This document shows, piece after piece, positions 35,130-47,381 of a DNA stretch of 64,000 nt. Source of the stretch: Sapria himalayana (lineage: Eukaryota > Streptophyta > Magnoliopsida > Malpighiales > Rafflesiaceae); NCBI GenBank assembly GCA_029783825.1, contig JAREIK010002463.1, positions 281,501 through 345,500 of the forward strand, in the 5' to 3' direction. The first letter of the stretch is position 1, and every line of letters starts with the position of its first letter. Under the pieces are notes generated by a model, which was given only the letters and a program-made list of their open reading frames with translations, had not been told where the DNA came from and searched no databases. Made by a program: the position numbers and the translations under genes.

Positions 35130-36890
35130 ATATGAATAATTATTGGGGTAATTGTGGGTTATGTTTAATGTATCAATAATATGGTTGATATCATTACTTT
35201 TGTTATAAAATATAAATATAAAAATAGTGTATATTTTTATTTACTTGACTTATAATATATTATATTCATCCAAATTTAAAAAAAATTAATTTCTTTTTAT
35301 GTTATTCATCATTTCATATAATTATATTATATTCTCTAACATACTTATATTACAAATTATCTTTGAAACTAAATGATGTATTCATTTGAATTTATGATCT
35401 TCATTGTTTTTTCATGAATACAAAAAATAATTAAATAATTTTGATGCAATGAGTGAACAATATTAATATAATGATGTGATATAGGTATGACATAAATATA
35501 TTATACTTACAATATAAATATAGTTACTTTTTGATACTTTACAACATAACTAAATTTAGAAAGAATATTTTTTTTACATATTACGTGATCTAGTGAATAA
35601 CTGATTAAAAATTTATTTGATTCACATATTACACCAACTTAATTTAAAATAACTTAAAATTATTTTATTTTTATTTAATTTTTATTAAGCCTTTTTATTC
35701 TTCATTATATGTTTGTATTTATAAATAATTTTTTTACAAATTTATTAAATCATTTTCCACCATTATACTAAATTGATGTAATAGTAAAATAATATACTAT
35801 ATTTTAGTTATGCACAATTTGTTAAATGATTTACATGATAAAAGAAACCATTTTTTTAACTTTTTACTTTTAATAAAAACTTCATCACATTAAGTATTTT
35901 TATTATTGAAAAGTAAAAATCTACTTAAAAAGTGAGAATATACTTAGAATGTGGAGTATCATGTAATTAGTACAAAAATATAAAGAAATAAATAATGAAT
36001 TATACATGATATTTATTGATTTGGAGAAATCTTATGATAGATTAGTAAGAGAATTGGCTTGGTGGGGTAGTATGTAAAAAAGATATTTCAAGAGTATATA
36101 TTAAACTAATCAAGGATATATATGAGTTTGTGATGCCTAGTGTTTGATTTGTTCAAGGAATCATCCCAAGTTATTAATATCTATGGGCTACAACATTTAT
36201 CATTACGTAGTCCTTTTTTTATGCTAATGACATATTTATTAACAAGACTTGCAAGAAGATATACCTTAATATATAATATATTCAAATTACTTATTGTTTG
36301 TTGATAAGACTAAAAAGTGTTTGGTAAGAAACTAAAAAATTGAAGGGTTGCACTTGAGTCCAATGGGTTTAGGATTTATCATAGCAAGATGAAATACTTG
36401 AAATATGAGATTAATAATTTTAAGAATAATAATGATGTGATAATTAAAATGAGAGAAAGAAGCATAATATATTAGTAATATTAAGTACCAAGGTTCTATA
36501 TTAAATAAATATGAAGAGACTGATAAAGATATATCAAATATGATGAATGTTGCTTGTAACAAATGGAAAGCTACACCAGGGGTTTCTTATGTGTAAATGA
36601 GTACCAAATAGAGTTATTAGAAAAAAAGAACAAGGTAACTCTTATAATTAATAAGTTATAGAAGAATCTTCTGAGGTGGTTTAGTGATGTCCAATGTAGA
36701 CCTTGGACTGCACTAGTTAAGTGTGTGACTATTTGATTGGAGGACTATTTGATCGGAGAGAGAGAAAAATATAGAGAGGGACCTATGAGGAATAAAATAG
36801 AAAATATAAATAAGTATTTAACAATTGAAGGGTACATAATAATATGATTTTCAATATAGCTGATTGAAAAAAAATGATTCTTATATTCGT
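35130..36890 (+). pseudogene. RTE-type LINE relic U5
   Basis: The 5' portion spans 35,130-35,890. The RT fragment then shows FIDLEKSYDRL (near 36,012), matching the plant RTE motif FIDLEKAYDRVPR. Later, near 36,330, it shows RVALESNGFRIYHSKMKYL, matching the REALESKGFRLSRTKTEY segment, and near 36,665 NLLRWFSDVQCRP, matching LRWFGHV-RRP. It has the clearest coding signal of the six copies but still has stops in each part and no YADD. It is the mirror of U2. Its last bases, ATTCTTATATTCG, run straight into U6. Confidence 0.85.
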
Positions 36891-38455
36891 ATAAACATTT
36901 TATATCCTCTAACATACTTATATTACAAACTTTCTTTAAAACTAAATCAAGTATTCATTTGAATTTATAATATTCATAATTATATATATATATATATAGG
37001 AATGATGATTAAATACATTTGATGTAATGAGAATAATATTAATATACTAGTGTGATATGTTAATATCAATGTCAATAAATTATAAATACATATTTCTAAA
37101 ATATGAATTTTTATAAAATATAGGTACAACATAAATATAATATACTTACAATATAAAATATATTAACCTTTTCTTCATTATATTTTTGTATTTATAAATA
37201 TTTGCTTACAAATTTATTAAATCATTATTCCCCATTATTCCATATTAATGTATTAGTAAAATAATATACTACATTACAAATCCACAATTTGTTAAGTGAA
37301 TTTAATAATAAAAGAAATAATTTTTTAATTCTATCTTTTGAGAAAAAATTCATAACATCAAGTATTTTTATTATTGGAAAGTAGGAATGGACTTGAGAAG
37401 TGAGAATGCACTTGAAAAGTAAGAACCATTTGGGAAGTGTGAATGCACTTGGGAAGTGAGAATGCACTTAGAATGTGGGGTATTATGTAATTAGTTGAGA
37501 AATATATAGAACATTAGAAAGACGTATACATAATTTTTATCGATTTGGAGAAATCTTATAATAAAGTTTCAAAAGACTTGCCTTTATGGGGAATTTTGTA
37601 AAAAAAAATATATCAAGTGAATATATTAAACTAATCAATTACATGTATGAGGGAGTGATGTTTATAGTTAGATTTGTTCAAAAGCATCGCTCACAAGTTT
37701 TCAATATTTATGGAACTACAACATGGATCATTACATAGTCCTTAAATTTTTGTGTTATTTATGGATGAATATATTAGAGACTTCCAATAAGAAATCTCTT
37801 AGGGTATGTTATATATAATGACTAATTGTTGGTTGATGAGACTAAAGAAGAGTTAGGAAAGAAACTAAAAATTTGGAGTGTTGCACTTGACTCCAAGGGG
37901 TTTAGAATTTGTCATACCAAGATGAAATACTTAAAATATGAGTAGATCTTATTAGGAGTAATAATGATATGATAATTAAAATGGAAAAGTAAGAAGTATT
38001 AAATTTTAGTAATTTCAAGTACATAGTCTCTATATTAATTAAATATGGAGGGATTGATGAAGAGATAACACATATGATAAATTTTAGATGGACCGAATGG
38101 AAAGCTATATCAGGAGTTCTTTATGAAAATAAGTTCAGAATAAAGTTATAAGAAAAAAACAATTACATAACTCTTATAATTAATAAGATATGGAAGAATC
38201 ATCTAAGGTGGATTGGTCATATCTAATATAGGCATATAGGTGCATTAGTTAGGAAGTACTATTCAAGTAGAGAAAGGTAAAAAAGTAGATGAAGGCCTAG
38301 GAAGAATTAAATAGAAATTTTAAATTGAAGCATTTAAAAATTAAAGGGTTCAGAGTGAACATAATTTTTAATATAGTTAACTGGAAAAAAAAATGATTCT
38401 TATATTCGACTCCGAGTAGTTGGGATAAGCCTTAGTTATTGATGATATATGTTAT
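36891..38455 (+). pseudogene. RTE-type LINE relic U6
   Basis: It begins inside the 5' portion (TTATATCCTCTAACATACTT, 36,900) directly after U5. The RT fragment has VDETKEELGKKLKIWSVALD (near 37,835) and SKGFRICHTKMKYLKYE. The 3' end is the best preserved of all: GACTCCGAGTAGTTGGGATA then AGCCTTAG (38,409-38,436), typical of plant RTE elements, followed by GTTATTGATGATATATG and (TG)n. A fivefold run of a 12-14-bp word like GAAGTGAGAATGCACTTG lies at about 37,390-37,470. It is the mirror of U1. Confidence 0.85.
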
Positions 38456-38462
38456 ATATATT

Positions 38463-38505
<43 letters not shown>

Positions 38506-38620
38506 TGTACATATGTATGTAATGTATGTATATGTTATGTATATGTATATATATGTGTGTGTGTGTGCGCGCGCGTATGTATGTATGTATGTATGCATAT
38601 GTATATATATGTATAAACAT
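38456..38620. repeat. Microsatellites (TG)18, (GTAT)n and (GC)n after the RTE 3' end
   Basis: (TG) at 38,464-38,500, then TATG-type repeats, GTGTGCGCGCGCG at about 38,556-38,574 and (TATG) repeats at 38,575-38,596. Chance ORFs on both strands come from these. Confidence 0.9.
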
Positions 38621-39109
38621 TTAAATATACAAATGAACTTTTTAAAATCTCTATACTTATATTCATCGATGTATATGTAAGGAATATAAATAAATATATT
38701 TTTTCTCCATTTTAACCATTGACATGATTTGATCATGTTAGTTAATTAAAGTGACATAGAGTTAGTAAAAGTTGTATCTACATTCAAGAATAATTTGATA
38801 TGAAAAATGATGAATAATGATACTAATTTTATTATATTTGATAATTTAGAGAGAAAGTTAAGTGAGTTGGAACCCAAAGAAAGATTTGTTTTTTTACCTT
38901 TAAATCAAAGATTAAAAATTTAATTAATTTTATTTATTTACTATTTCTCTTGTTATGTATTAGTTTTCATCTCTTCTCTCTTATCTCTCAGCCAAAATCT
39001 TCCAAATAAAACTTAAAATTTATGATTTTTCATGAAAATCTATTCCATGATGTTATTTAAGCTTAGGATTTAGGAACTCTTCCTTTTCAATTAAACAGTC
39101 ATATAAGGG
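38621..39109. other. Gene-free arm sequence
   Basis: It is the mirror of about 1,170-1,560. Shared tracts include TTTATTTGGAAGAT (complement) and AAGGAAGAGTTCCTAA (complement). No gene. Confidence 0.65.
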
Positions 39110-39425
39110 TTGTACAAGGTCATGAGTTCAAAATCCTATAGACAGAGGTGCTAGGATTTCTGACTGAGGTCACTAGTTCAAAATCCTAGAGGATGCGAAA
39201 TGGTAGTCATAAAAATAAATTATGACCCATGTAGAAAATTATGTATCCTATTGGGAAAAATGGACAATATGAGTATACCGGGTGGGGGCTGGGAACCAAA
39301 TTAACATTTGGGGACAGCCCATGGACTAAGCTTGAGTGGGGACCGCCCATGGACTAAGCTTGATTGGGGACTACCTAGGGACTGAGCTCAAGTGGGGCCT
39401 AATATTTATTACATATGATGTTATG
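39110..39425 (+). repeat. Dispersed repeat family A, copy 4
   Basis: GAGTTCAAAATCCTA appears twice (39,124 and a near copy at 39,172). Then come GGACAATATGAGTATACC (39,260) and three modules of the form GGGGACnnCCnnGGACTAAGC or near, ending AGTGGGGCC and ATTTATTAC. Confidence 0.65.
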
Positions 39426-40236
39426 TATTTTTTGATAAATTATATTCATAGTTTATTTGAAATGACTATCATGAAATTTACATTATTTATTTGAAATATG
39501 TGATGTACTTATAAAAACTCATGAATTTAAAAAAATGGAAAACTATCTCATGTTATTGTTTCACTATGCTCCACACCTACAAAATAACAAAATGATAAAT
39601 ATGTTAGTAATTAAAAAATAAAACATGTAATCTTTAGAAAATTAATAATATATTACTATTAACATTACTAATATTAACACAACCATGCAAAATTAGTCTT
39701 AAACTTGGGCAAACACAAAGATGTGTGTGTGTGTGTGTAATTTTTAGGGATAGATATTCTATCCAAAATAAAACAAATTAAGTAAAAACTATTTGAGATT
39801 TGGAATGGAGTAAAATTATATAGCATCATCAAAATGAAATGATTAATACCATTATAATTTTACATAGAAACAAAATACAAAAAGCATCTTCTAGCATCAA
39901 TTAAGTCCTATGAGGCATCACGAAGACATGGCAAAAATATGTGAGAATATAATTAGCTTTTAGATAATTAATCAACAATTTTTAGATATATTAGGTAAAT
40001 TTGAATTTCAATTAAATAACTCTTATAATTATTAGATGGACCAAATGAAACATGAGTTTAATCTTATTAGGAGTAATAATTATATCATAATTAAAATGAG
40101 AAATCAAGAAGTGTCAAATGTTAGTAAATGTTAGTTGGATTTACATCACTTATTATTAAATAACTTTCAAATAATTTGAACAAAATAAAAAAATCTTACT
40201 ATTCATATTCAATAACTTTCAAAAAATCATAATATT
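39426..40236. other. Gene-free stretch with a rearranged RTE scrap
   Basis: 39,426-39,681 is the end of the visible inverted-repeat match. (GT)8 lies at 39,722-39,738. 40,030-40,140 holds RTE pieces in the wrong order: ATTAGATGGACCAAATG, then CTTATTAGGAGTAATAAT and AAATGAGAAATCAAGAAGT, which in U1 and U6 lie in the reverse sequence. No gene. Confidence 0.6.
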
Positions 40237-41384
40237 TATCTAACTATCGGTTTATCTATCTATCTATCGATCTAATTATCTATCTATCATTCTCTCTCAC
40301 TATCTATCTATCTATCTACCTACCTACCTTTCTTTCTTTCTTTCTAACTCTTTATCTATCTATTTGTCTATATATATATATATATATTTGTCTATTTATC
40401 TATCTGTCTATCTATCTATCAATTTGTCAATCTATCTATCTATATATCTATGTACCTATATTTTTATCTATCTGTCTATCTATCTATCTATCTGTGTATC
40501 TATTTATCTATCTTTATGTCTTTCTATATATCTACCTATATGTCAATATGTCAATTTGGAAATCTATTTCTCGTTCTATCTATCTATCTGCTAATATGTC
40601 AAATTGTCTAACTATCTAACTATCTATTTATATATCTGTCTAACATTCTTGCTATCATTCTATCTATCATCCTATTAGTCTATAAGTCTATTAGTCAATT
40701 TGTCTATCTGTCTATATGTTAATCTATCTGTCTAACTATTTGTCTATTTACCTATTTGTATATCTATCTATCTATCTTTCTTTCTATATAATAATTTTAT
40801 TATCTATTTATCTATCATCCTATAATTCTATTAGTCTATCTGTCTATCTAACTAACTATCTATTTTTTAATCTATCTATCTATTTATTTGTCTATTTGTG
40901 TATCTATCTATTTTCCTATCAGTCTATCTATCTGCCTATCTATCTATTTAACAATTTATCTATTTATCTATTTGTCTATCTGTCTACTTGTTTATCTATA
41001 TATCTATCTATCTATCTAGTTGTCTATCTATCTCTCTATTTGTCTATCTTTGTATCAATCTATATGTCCATCTATCTATATATCTATATGTCTATCTATC
41101 TATCTATCTATCTATATATCTATTTATCTATATATCTATTTATCTATCTATCTATTTTTCTTTTTATCTATCTTTCACTCTATCTATTATTTGTCTAACT
41201 ATTTGTTTATTTATCTCACTATCTATCTATTTATATATAGATATTTCTATCTATCTATATGTCTATCTAACTACCTACCTACCTACCTATCTACCTATCT
41301 ATATATTTACCTATCTTCTTATCTTATTATCTGTCAATCTATCAATCTATCTACCTATTTAACTATCTATCATCCTGTCTAACA
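40237..41384. repeat. Degenerate (TATC)n array, plus strand pyrimidine-rich
   Basis: About 1.15 kb of TATC/TGTC/TATT tetranucleotides with patches of TACC (41,271-41,300 and 40,316-40,330) and TTTC. Chance ORFs of up to 160 codons arise because the pyrimidine strand translates to a stop-free YLSI-type cycle. Confidence 0.97.
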
Positions 41385-41400
41385 GTATAAATAAACTAGC

Positions 41401-42997
41401 AGAAAAATAGATGCATTATAGATAGATATACAGATAGATAGGTAGGTAGGTAGGTTGGTATATAGATAGATAGATATATAGACATATAAATATATATATA
41501 TACAATTTGACAGATAGAAAAATAGGCTAATAATTAAATAGACAGTAGACAGATAGATAGAAATATAGACAAATAGATAAACAAAAAGATAGATTTATAA
41601 ATAGATAGATAGATAGAAATATTAATAGATAGATAGATAGATAGAAATATTAATAGATAGATAGACAGATAGAGAGACAAATAGATAGAAACATATAAAT
41701 ATAGATACATAAATAGATACATCAATTGAAAGATAGACATATATGTAGATTGACTAATAAACAAATAGACAGATATGTAGATTGACAAATAAACAAATAG
41801 ATAAATTGATGTGTATAGATAGAAAGATAGACAGATAGATAGATAATTAGATAGATTGGAAGATTGACTAATAGAGCAATAAATAGATAGATAGATCAAT
41901 GGATATATAGATAGAGAGATAGACACACACACACACAAATAGAAAATTATATAAATAGAATAATACATTGATAGAAAGAAAGATATATTGATAAATAATT
42001 AGATAATTATATAGATATATAGATATACATAAAGATTGACAAATAGACAGAGAATAATAGATAGATAGATAGATAGATCAATTGATGGATAAATAGACAG
42101 ATAGATAGTTTTATATATATAGATAGATATATTAGTAGGTAGGTATGTATGTATATAGTTATATAAATAGAATTATAGAATGATAGACAAATACATAGAT
42201 AGACATATATAGAGATTGACTTATAGACTAATAGACTGATATATTGATAGACTACTAAATAGATAAATATATAGACAGATACATAGATAGACAAATAAAA
42301 AAATAGACTTATGATTGATAGACGCAAAGATAAAACAAATAGATATATAGACATATAGATAGATAAACAAATATATAGATAAACATATAGATAGAAAGAA
42401 AGAAAGATAAATAGATAGATAGATAGATAGACAGAAATACAAATAGACAGAGATAAAGAGATAGCTAGATAGATAGATATACAAATAGATAGATAGACAA
42501 ATAAACTAATAGATGATAGATAGATAGATAAACTAATAGTCTAATAGACTAATAGATAGATAAACAGATACACACATACATAGATAGAGATATAGATGAA
42601 TATACAAAGAGACAGATAGAAAGACAAAGATATATAAAAATAGATAAATAGACATAAAGATAGATAAACAAATAAGTAAAGAGAAAGAAAGAAAGATAGA
42701 TAGATAAACAAATAGAAATGTAGATAAATTGATAGATAGAGCAATAGATATATTGATTGATTGATAGATAGACAAATAGATAAATATATACATATATAGA
42801 TAGAGAGATAGATAGAGAGATAGATAGATAGATAGATAGATAGACAGATACATATATAGATAGATAGATAGATACTTGGATAAACAAATAAATAAATAGA
42901 TACATAGAAAGAAAGACAAATAGATATATAGACAAATAGATAGATAGAAAAATAGATATATAAACAAATAGATAGATAAATAGATAGAGAGATAGAT

Positions 42998-43044
<47 letters not shown>

Positions 43045-46000
43045 TAGATAGATACACAAATAGACCAATAGATAGATAGATAGAAAAATACACAAATAGA
43101 TAAATATATAGATAAATAAATAAATTGATACATAGATAGATAAATGCTTAGATAGATTATATAGACATATAGACCAATAAATAGATATATAGAAAGAAAG
43201 AAAGACATAAAAATATATAAATAGATAGATAGATAGACAAATATATAAATAGATAGAGAGATAGAATGATAGACAAATTATCTAATAGAATACTAGATAG
43301 ATAGATAGATAAAAGGTATATAGATAGACAGATAAAAAGATAGATAGATAGATAGTCAATTAGACTGATAGACAGATAGACAAATTGATAAATGCCCAAA
43401 TAGACATATATATAGATTAACAAATAAAAAGATATACATATAGACACATAAAAAGATAGATAAAAAGATAGATAGACAAAAAGACAAATAGATAGATAAA
43501 CAAATAATTAGATAGATAGATAAACAAATAGATATATAGATAGTAGACCTATATAGAGATAGATTGATAGACATATAGGTATATTTATAGATAGTCATTT
43601 ACATAGATAGATAGATAGACATACAGTTAGATAGATAGATAGATTAACAAAAAGATAGATAAAAGAAAGAAAAGTAGATAGATAGATAGATAAATAGATA
43701 GTTAGTTAGTTATATAGATAGATAGATAGAAAGATAGATAGAAAGATAGATAGAAAGATAGATATACAAATATACATATTGACATATAAATAGATATAGA
43801 AATAGATAGACAAATAGATATATAAATATATAGATAGAAATATAGATACATATATAGATAGATAGAGTAATATACAAAGAGGTAGAGAGACTAATATATA
43901 AATAAAAATTTAGATAGATTGATAGATAAATCAATAGATGGATACAAAGAATGATAGATACATGGATAAATTATAGATATATAGATAGATAAAATGATAG
44001 GTAGGTAGGTTGGAATATAAATAGTTAGATAGATAGATAGAAAGATATATATTTAGACAGACAAATTGATAGAAAGATAAATAGATATATAGATGCATAA
44101 ACAGATAGATAGACAAATAGACAAATAAATAGATAGATAAATAGAAAAATAGACAAATAAATAGATAGATAGACATATAGATAGATAGACAGACAAATAT
44201 ATAAATATATAAATATATATATATATATATCCATTGATATATAGATAGATAAATAAATTTATAAATAGTTAGATAAATTGATAATTAGAAAGAAGGATAG
44301 CTATATATATAGATAGATAGACCAATAGACATATAGATAGATATACAGATAGATAATTGATAGATTGATTGAAAAATTGACTGACAAACAAATAGACTAA
44401 TAGACAAGTAGATAGATAGATATAAAAATAGACACATAGTTAGATATATAAATATATATAGACAAATTTATAGAAAGACAAAAAAAAGATATATAGATAC
44501 ACATATCGATAGATAGACAGATAGACACATAGACATTTACATATATAGACTAAATTATAGATAGATTTGATAGATAGATAGAGTGATAGATAGAAAAATA
44601 GATAGATTGATAGATATATAGAGAGATCGATAAATAGATAGTAGACATATAGACATATAAATAGATAGATAGATAGAAAAATAGTTTTTTTGATAGAATA
44701 ATAGATAGATATAAAAATAGACAAATACACAAATAGATAGATAAATAGATAGATCGATAGATAGATCAATAGAAAGATAAATATAAACAAAGATAGTTAG
44801 ATAGATAGGCATATATATATATATATATATTATAAAATAGACAAACAGATAGATATATGTAAAAATATATTGATATATAGATAGATACAAAGACAAATAG
44901 ATAGATAGACAATTAGATAAATAGATAGATAAACAAATTGATAAATATATAGATAGACAAATAGAAAAATCAACAAATAGATAGATAGGCAATCAAACAA
45001 ATAGATAGATATATAGATAGATATTTAGATAGATAAATAAATATATAAATAGATATACAAATAGGTAGATAGAAACATTGATAGATAGACAGATAGGTAA
45101 ATAAATTGATAGATAGAAAGATGCATTGATAGATAGAAAGATCGACATATAGACAGATAAACAAATAAACAAGTAGATAAATATAAAAATATATGGATAG
45201 ATAGATAGATAGACAAATAGACTTATAGATAGATAAATAAATAGATAGATAGGCAGATAGAAATATATATATATATACACATACATACATACATATACAT
45301 ATAGTTAGATAGATAGATAGATAGATAGATAGACATACAAATAGATTGATAGATTGAGAAAAAAACATAGAGATAGATAAATAAACAAATTGACACAGGC
45401 AGATTGATTGATTGATTGATCAACCAATTGACAAATAGATAGATTGACAGGTATACTGATATAATGATTGATAGATAGACTAATAGATAGATAAACACAT
45501 ATATAGTTAAGAAAATAGATAAAGAGATTTATAGTCAAACAGACAAATAGTTAGATTGATTGACAAATAGATAGATAGTTAGTTAGTTAGTTAGCTAGCT
45601 AGCTAGATAGATATAAAGATAGATATAAAAATAAATTTATAGATAGATAGACAAATAGATAGATAGTCAAATATTCAAATAAACATATAAATAGATATAT
45701 AGAATGTTATTCAGAAATTTGGATAGATAAATAAACATTTATTAATAGATAAATAGACAAATAAAGAAAGAGATAGATAGATGTATACATAGATTGATAG
45801 ATAGATAGATATAATGATAAATATATAGGTATATAGATAGATTGATTGATAGAAAGAAATGATAGATTGATAATTAGATAGATACATAAATAGAAAAAAA
45901 GTTAGTCCAATATACATATAGTCATTTAGATAGTTTCTTAGATAGACATATAGATTAATAGAAAATTTGACAAATAAAGAGATAGATAGATAAATAGATA

Positions 46001-46192
46001 GATAGATAGACATATAGATAGATAAATAGATAGACAAATACACAGATAGATAGATATATAGGATTGATTGACAAATAGATAGATAAATATAAATATAGAT
46101 TGACAAATAGAAGAATAGATAAATAGATAGATACATTGATATAAAGATACACAAATAGATAGATGGATAGACAGATTGATAGATAGAAAGAT

Positions 46193-46225
<33 letters not shown>

Positions 46226-47324
46226 TACATATAAAATGATAGATAAATAGAAAGATAGATAGATAGACAGACATATAGATACTTACAAACATACATAGAT
46301 AGATAAACAAATATATATATAAATAGATAGACAAGTAGGATAGATAGATAGATAAACAAATAGATATATAAATAGATAAACAAGTAGGATAGAGAGATAG
46401 ATTGATTGATTGATAAATTAACTTATAGATATATTAATAAATAGATAGACTAAAATATAGACAAAGAGATTGAGAGGCTGATAGATAGATTGACAGATTT
46501 ATAGTTGGATAGAAAGATATATAAATAGATGTGTGTGTGTGTGTGTGTGTAGTTAGATTAAAAGATAGATAAATAGATGGATTGATAGATAATTAGATTA
46601 AAGATAGATAAACATGTGGATAGATACAAAAATGGAAAAAAAGAAAGATAGATAGATATACATAAAGATAGACATAAAGCTAGAAAGACAAATAGATAGA
46701 TTGATTGATAGATAGATAGACAAATAGATAGACAAATATATAGACAAATACATAAATAGATCAACAAATGGATCAATATAAAATTAAAGAGATATAGAGA
46801 TAATAGATAGATAGATAGATAGACATATAGATTTGATAAATAGATATATAGATAGATAAAAATATAAGAAAATAGATAAAGAGACTAAAATAAAAATAGA
46901 TCGATTGATAGATGGCTAGATAGATAGATAGATAGTGATTTAGATATATAGATTGATAGAAGACATATATATATATATATATTTGAAAATAGATAGATTG
47001 ACAGATAAATATATAGATAGATATATATATACACAAACACAACCAAAAATAAATAGATATATAAATAGACACATAGATAAATAGATAGATAGACATATAT
47101 AAAAGAGACAGATAGATAAATATACAATTATATAGACAGAAAATAAACAAATAGATAGATAGGCTAACAAACAAAGAGATAAATAGATATATAGATAGAT
47201 GAACAGTTAGACACATTGATGGATAGATAGATAGATAGATAAATAGATTGATAAATAGATAGACACATTGCCAGATAAATAGATAGACAGATAGATAGTT
47301 AGTTAGACAGACAGATATATAGAT

Positions 47325-47381
<57 letters not shown>

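Larger units (their letters stand above)
32215..39681 (-). repeat. Right arm of the large imperfect inverted repeat
   Basis: This is the inverted partner of 1-12,570. It lacks the copia element of the left arm: the sequence equivalent to positions 8,470 and 12,040 is continuous here near 32,875. It holds the 3' half of one RTE copy, AT-rich noncoding DNA, a tandem RTE pair and one dispersed-repeat copy, in mirror order to the left arm. The last match to the left arm is near 39,681, only because the left arm meets the window edge there. Confidence 0.85.

Noticed and set aside
38452..38736. Opposed frames over 38,452-38,736 on both strands
   Set aside because: They come from the (TG)n and (TATG)n runs after an RTE 3' end.
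42549..43208. Three overlapping long frames (184-219 codons) on the minus strand
   Set aside because: All three frames of one strand are open at once, which happens for TATC repeats and not for genes.
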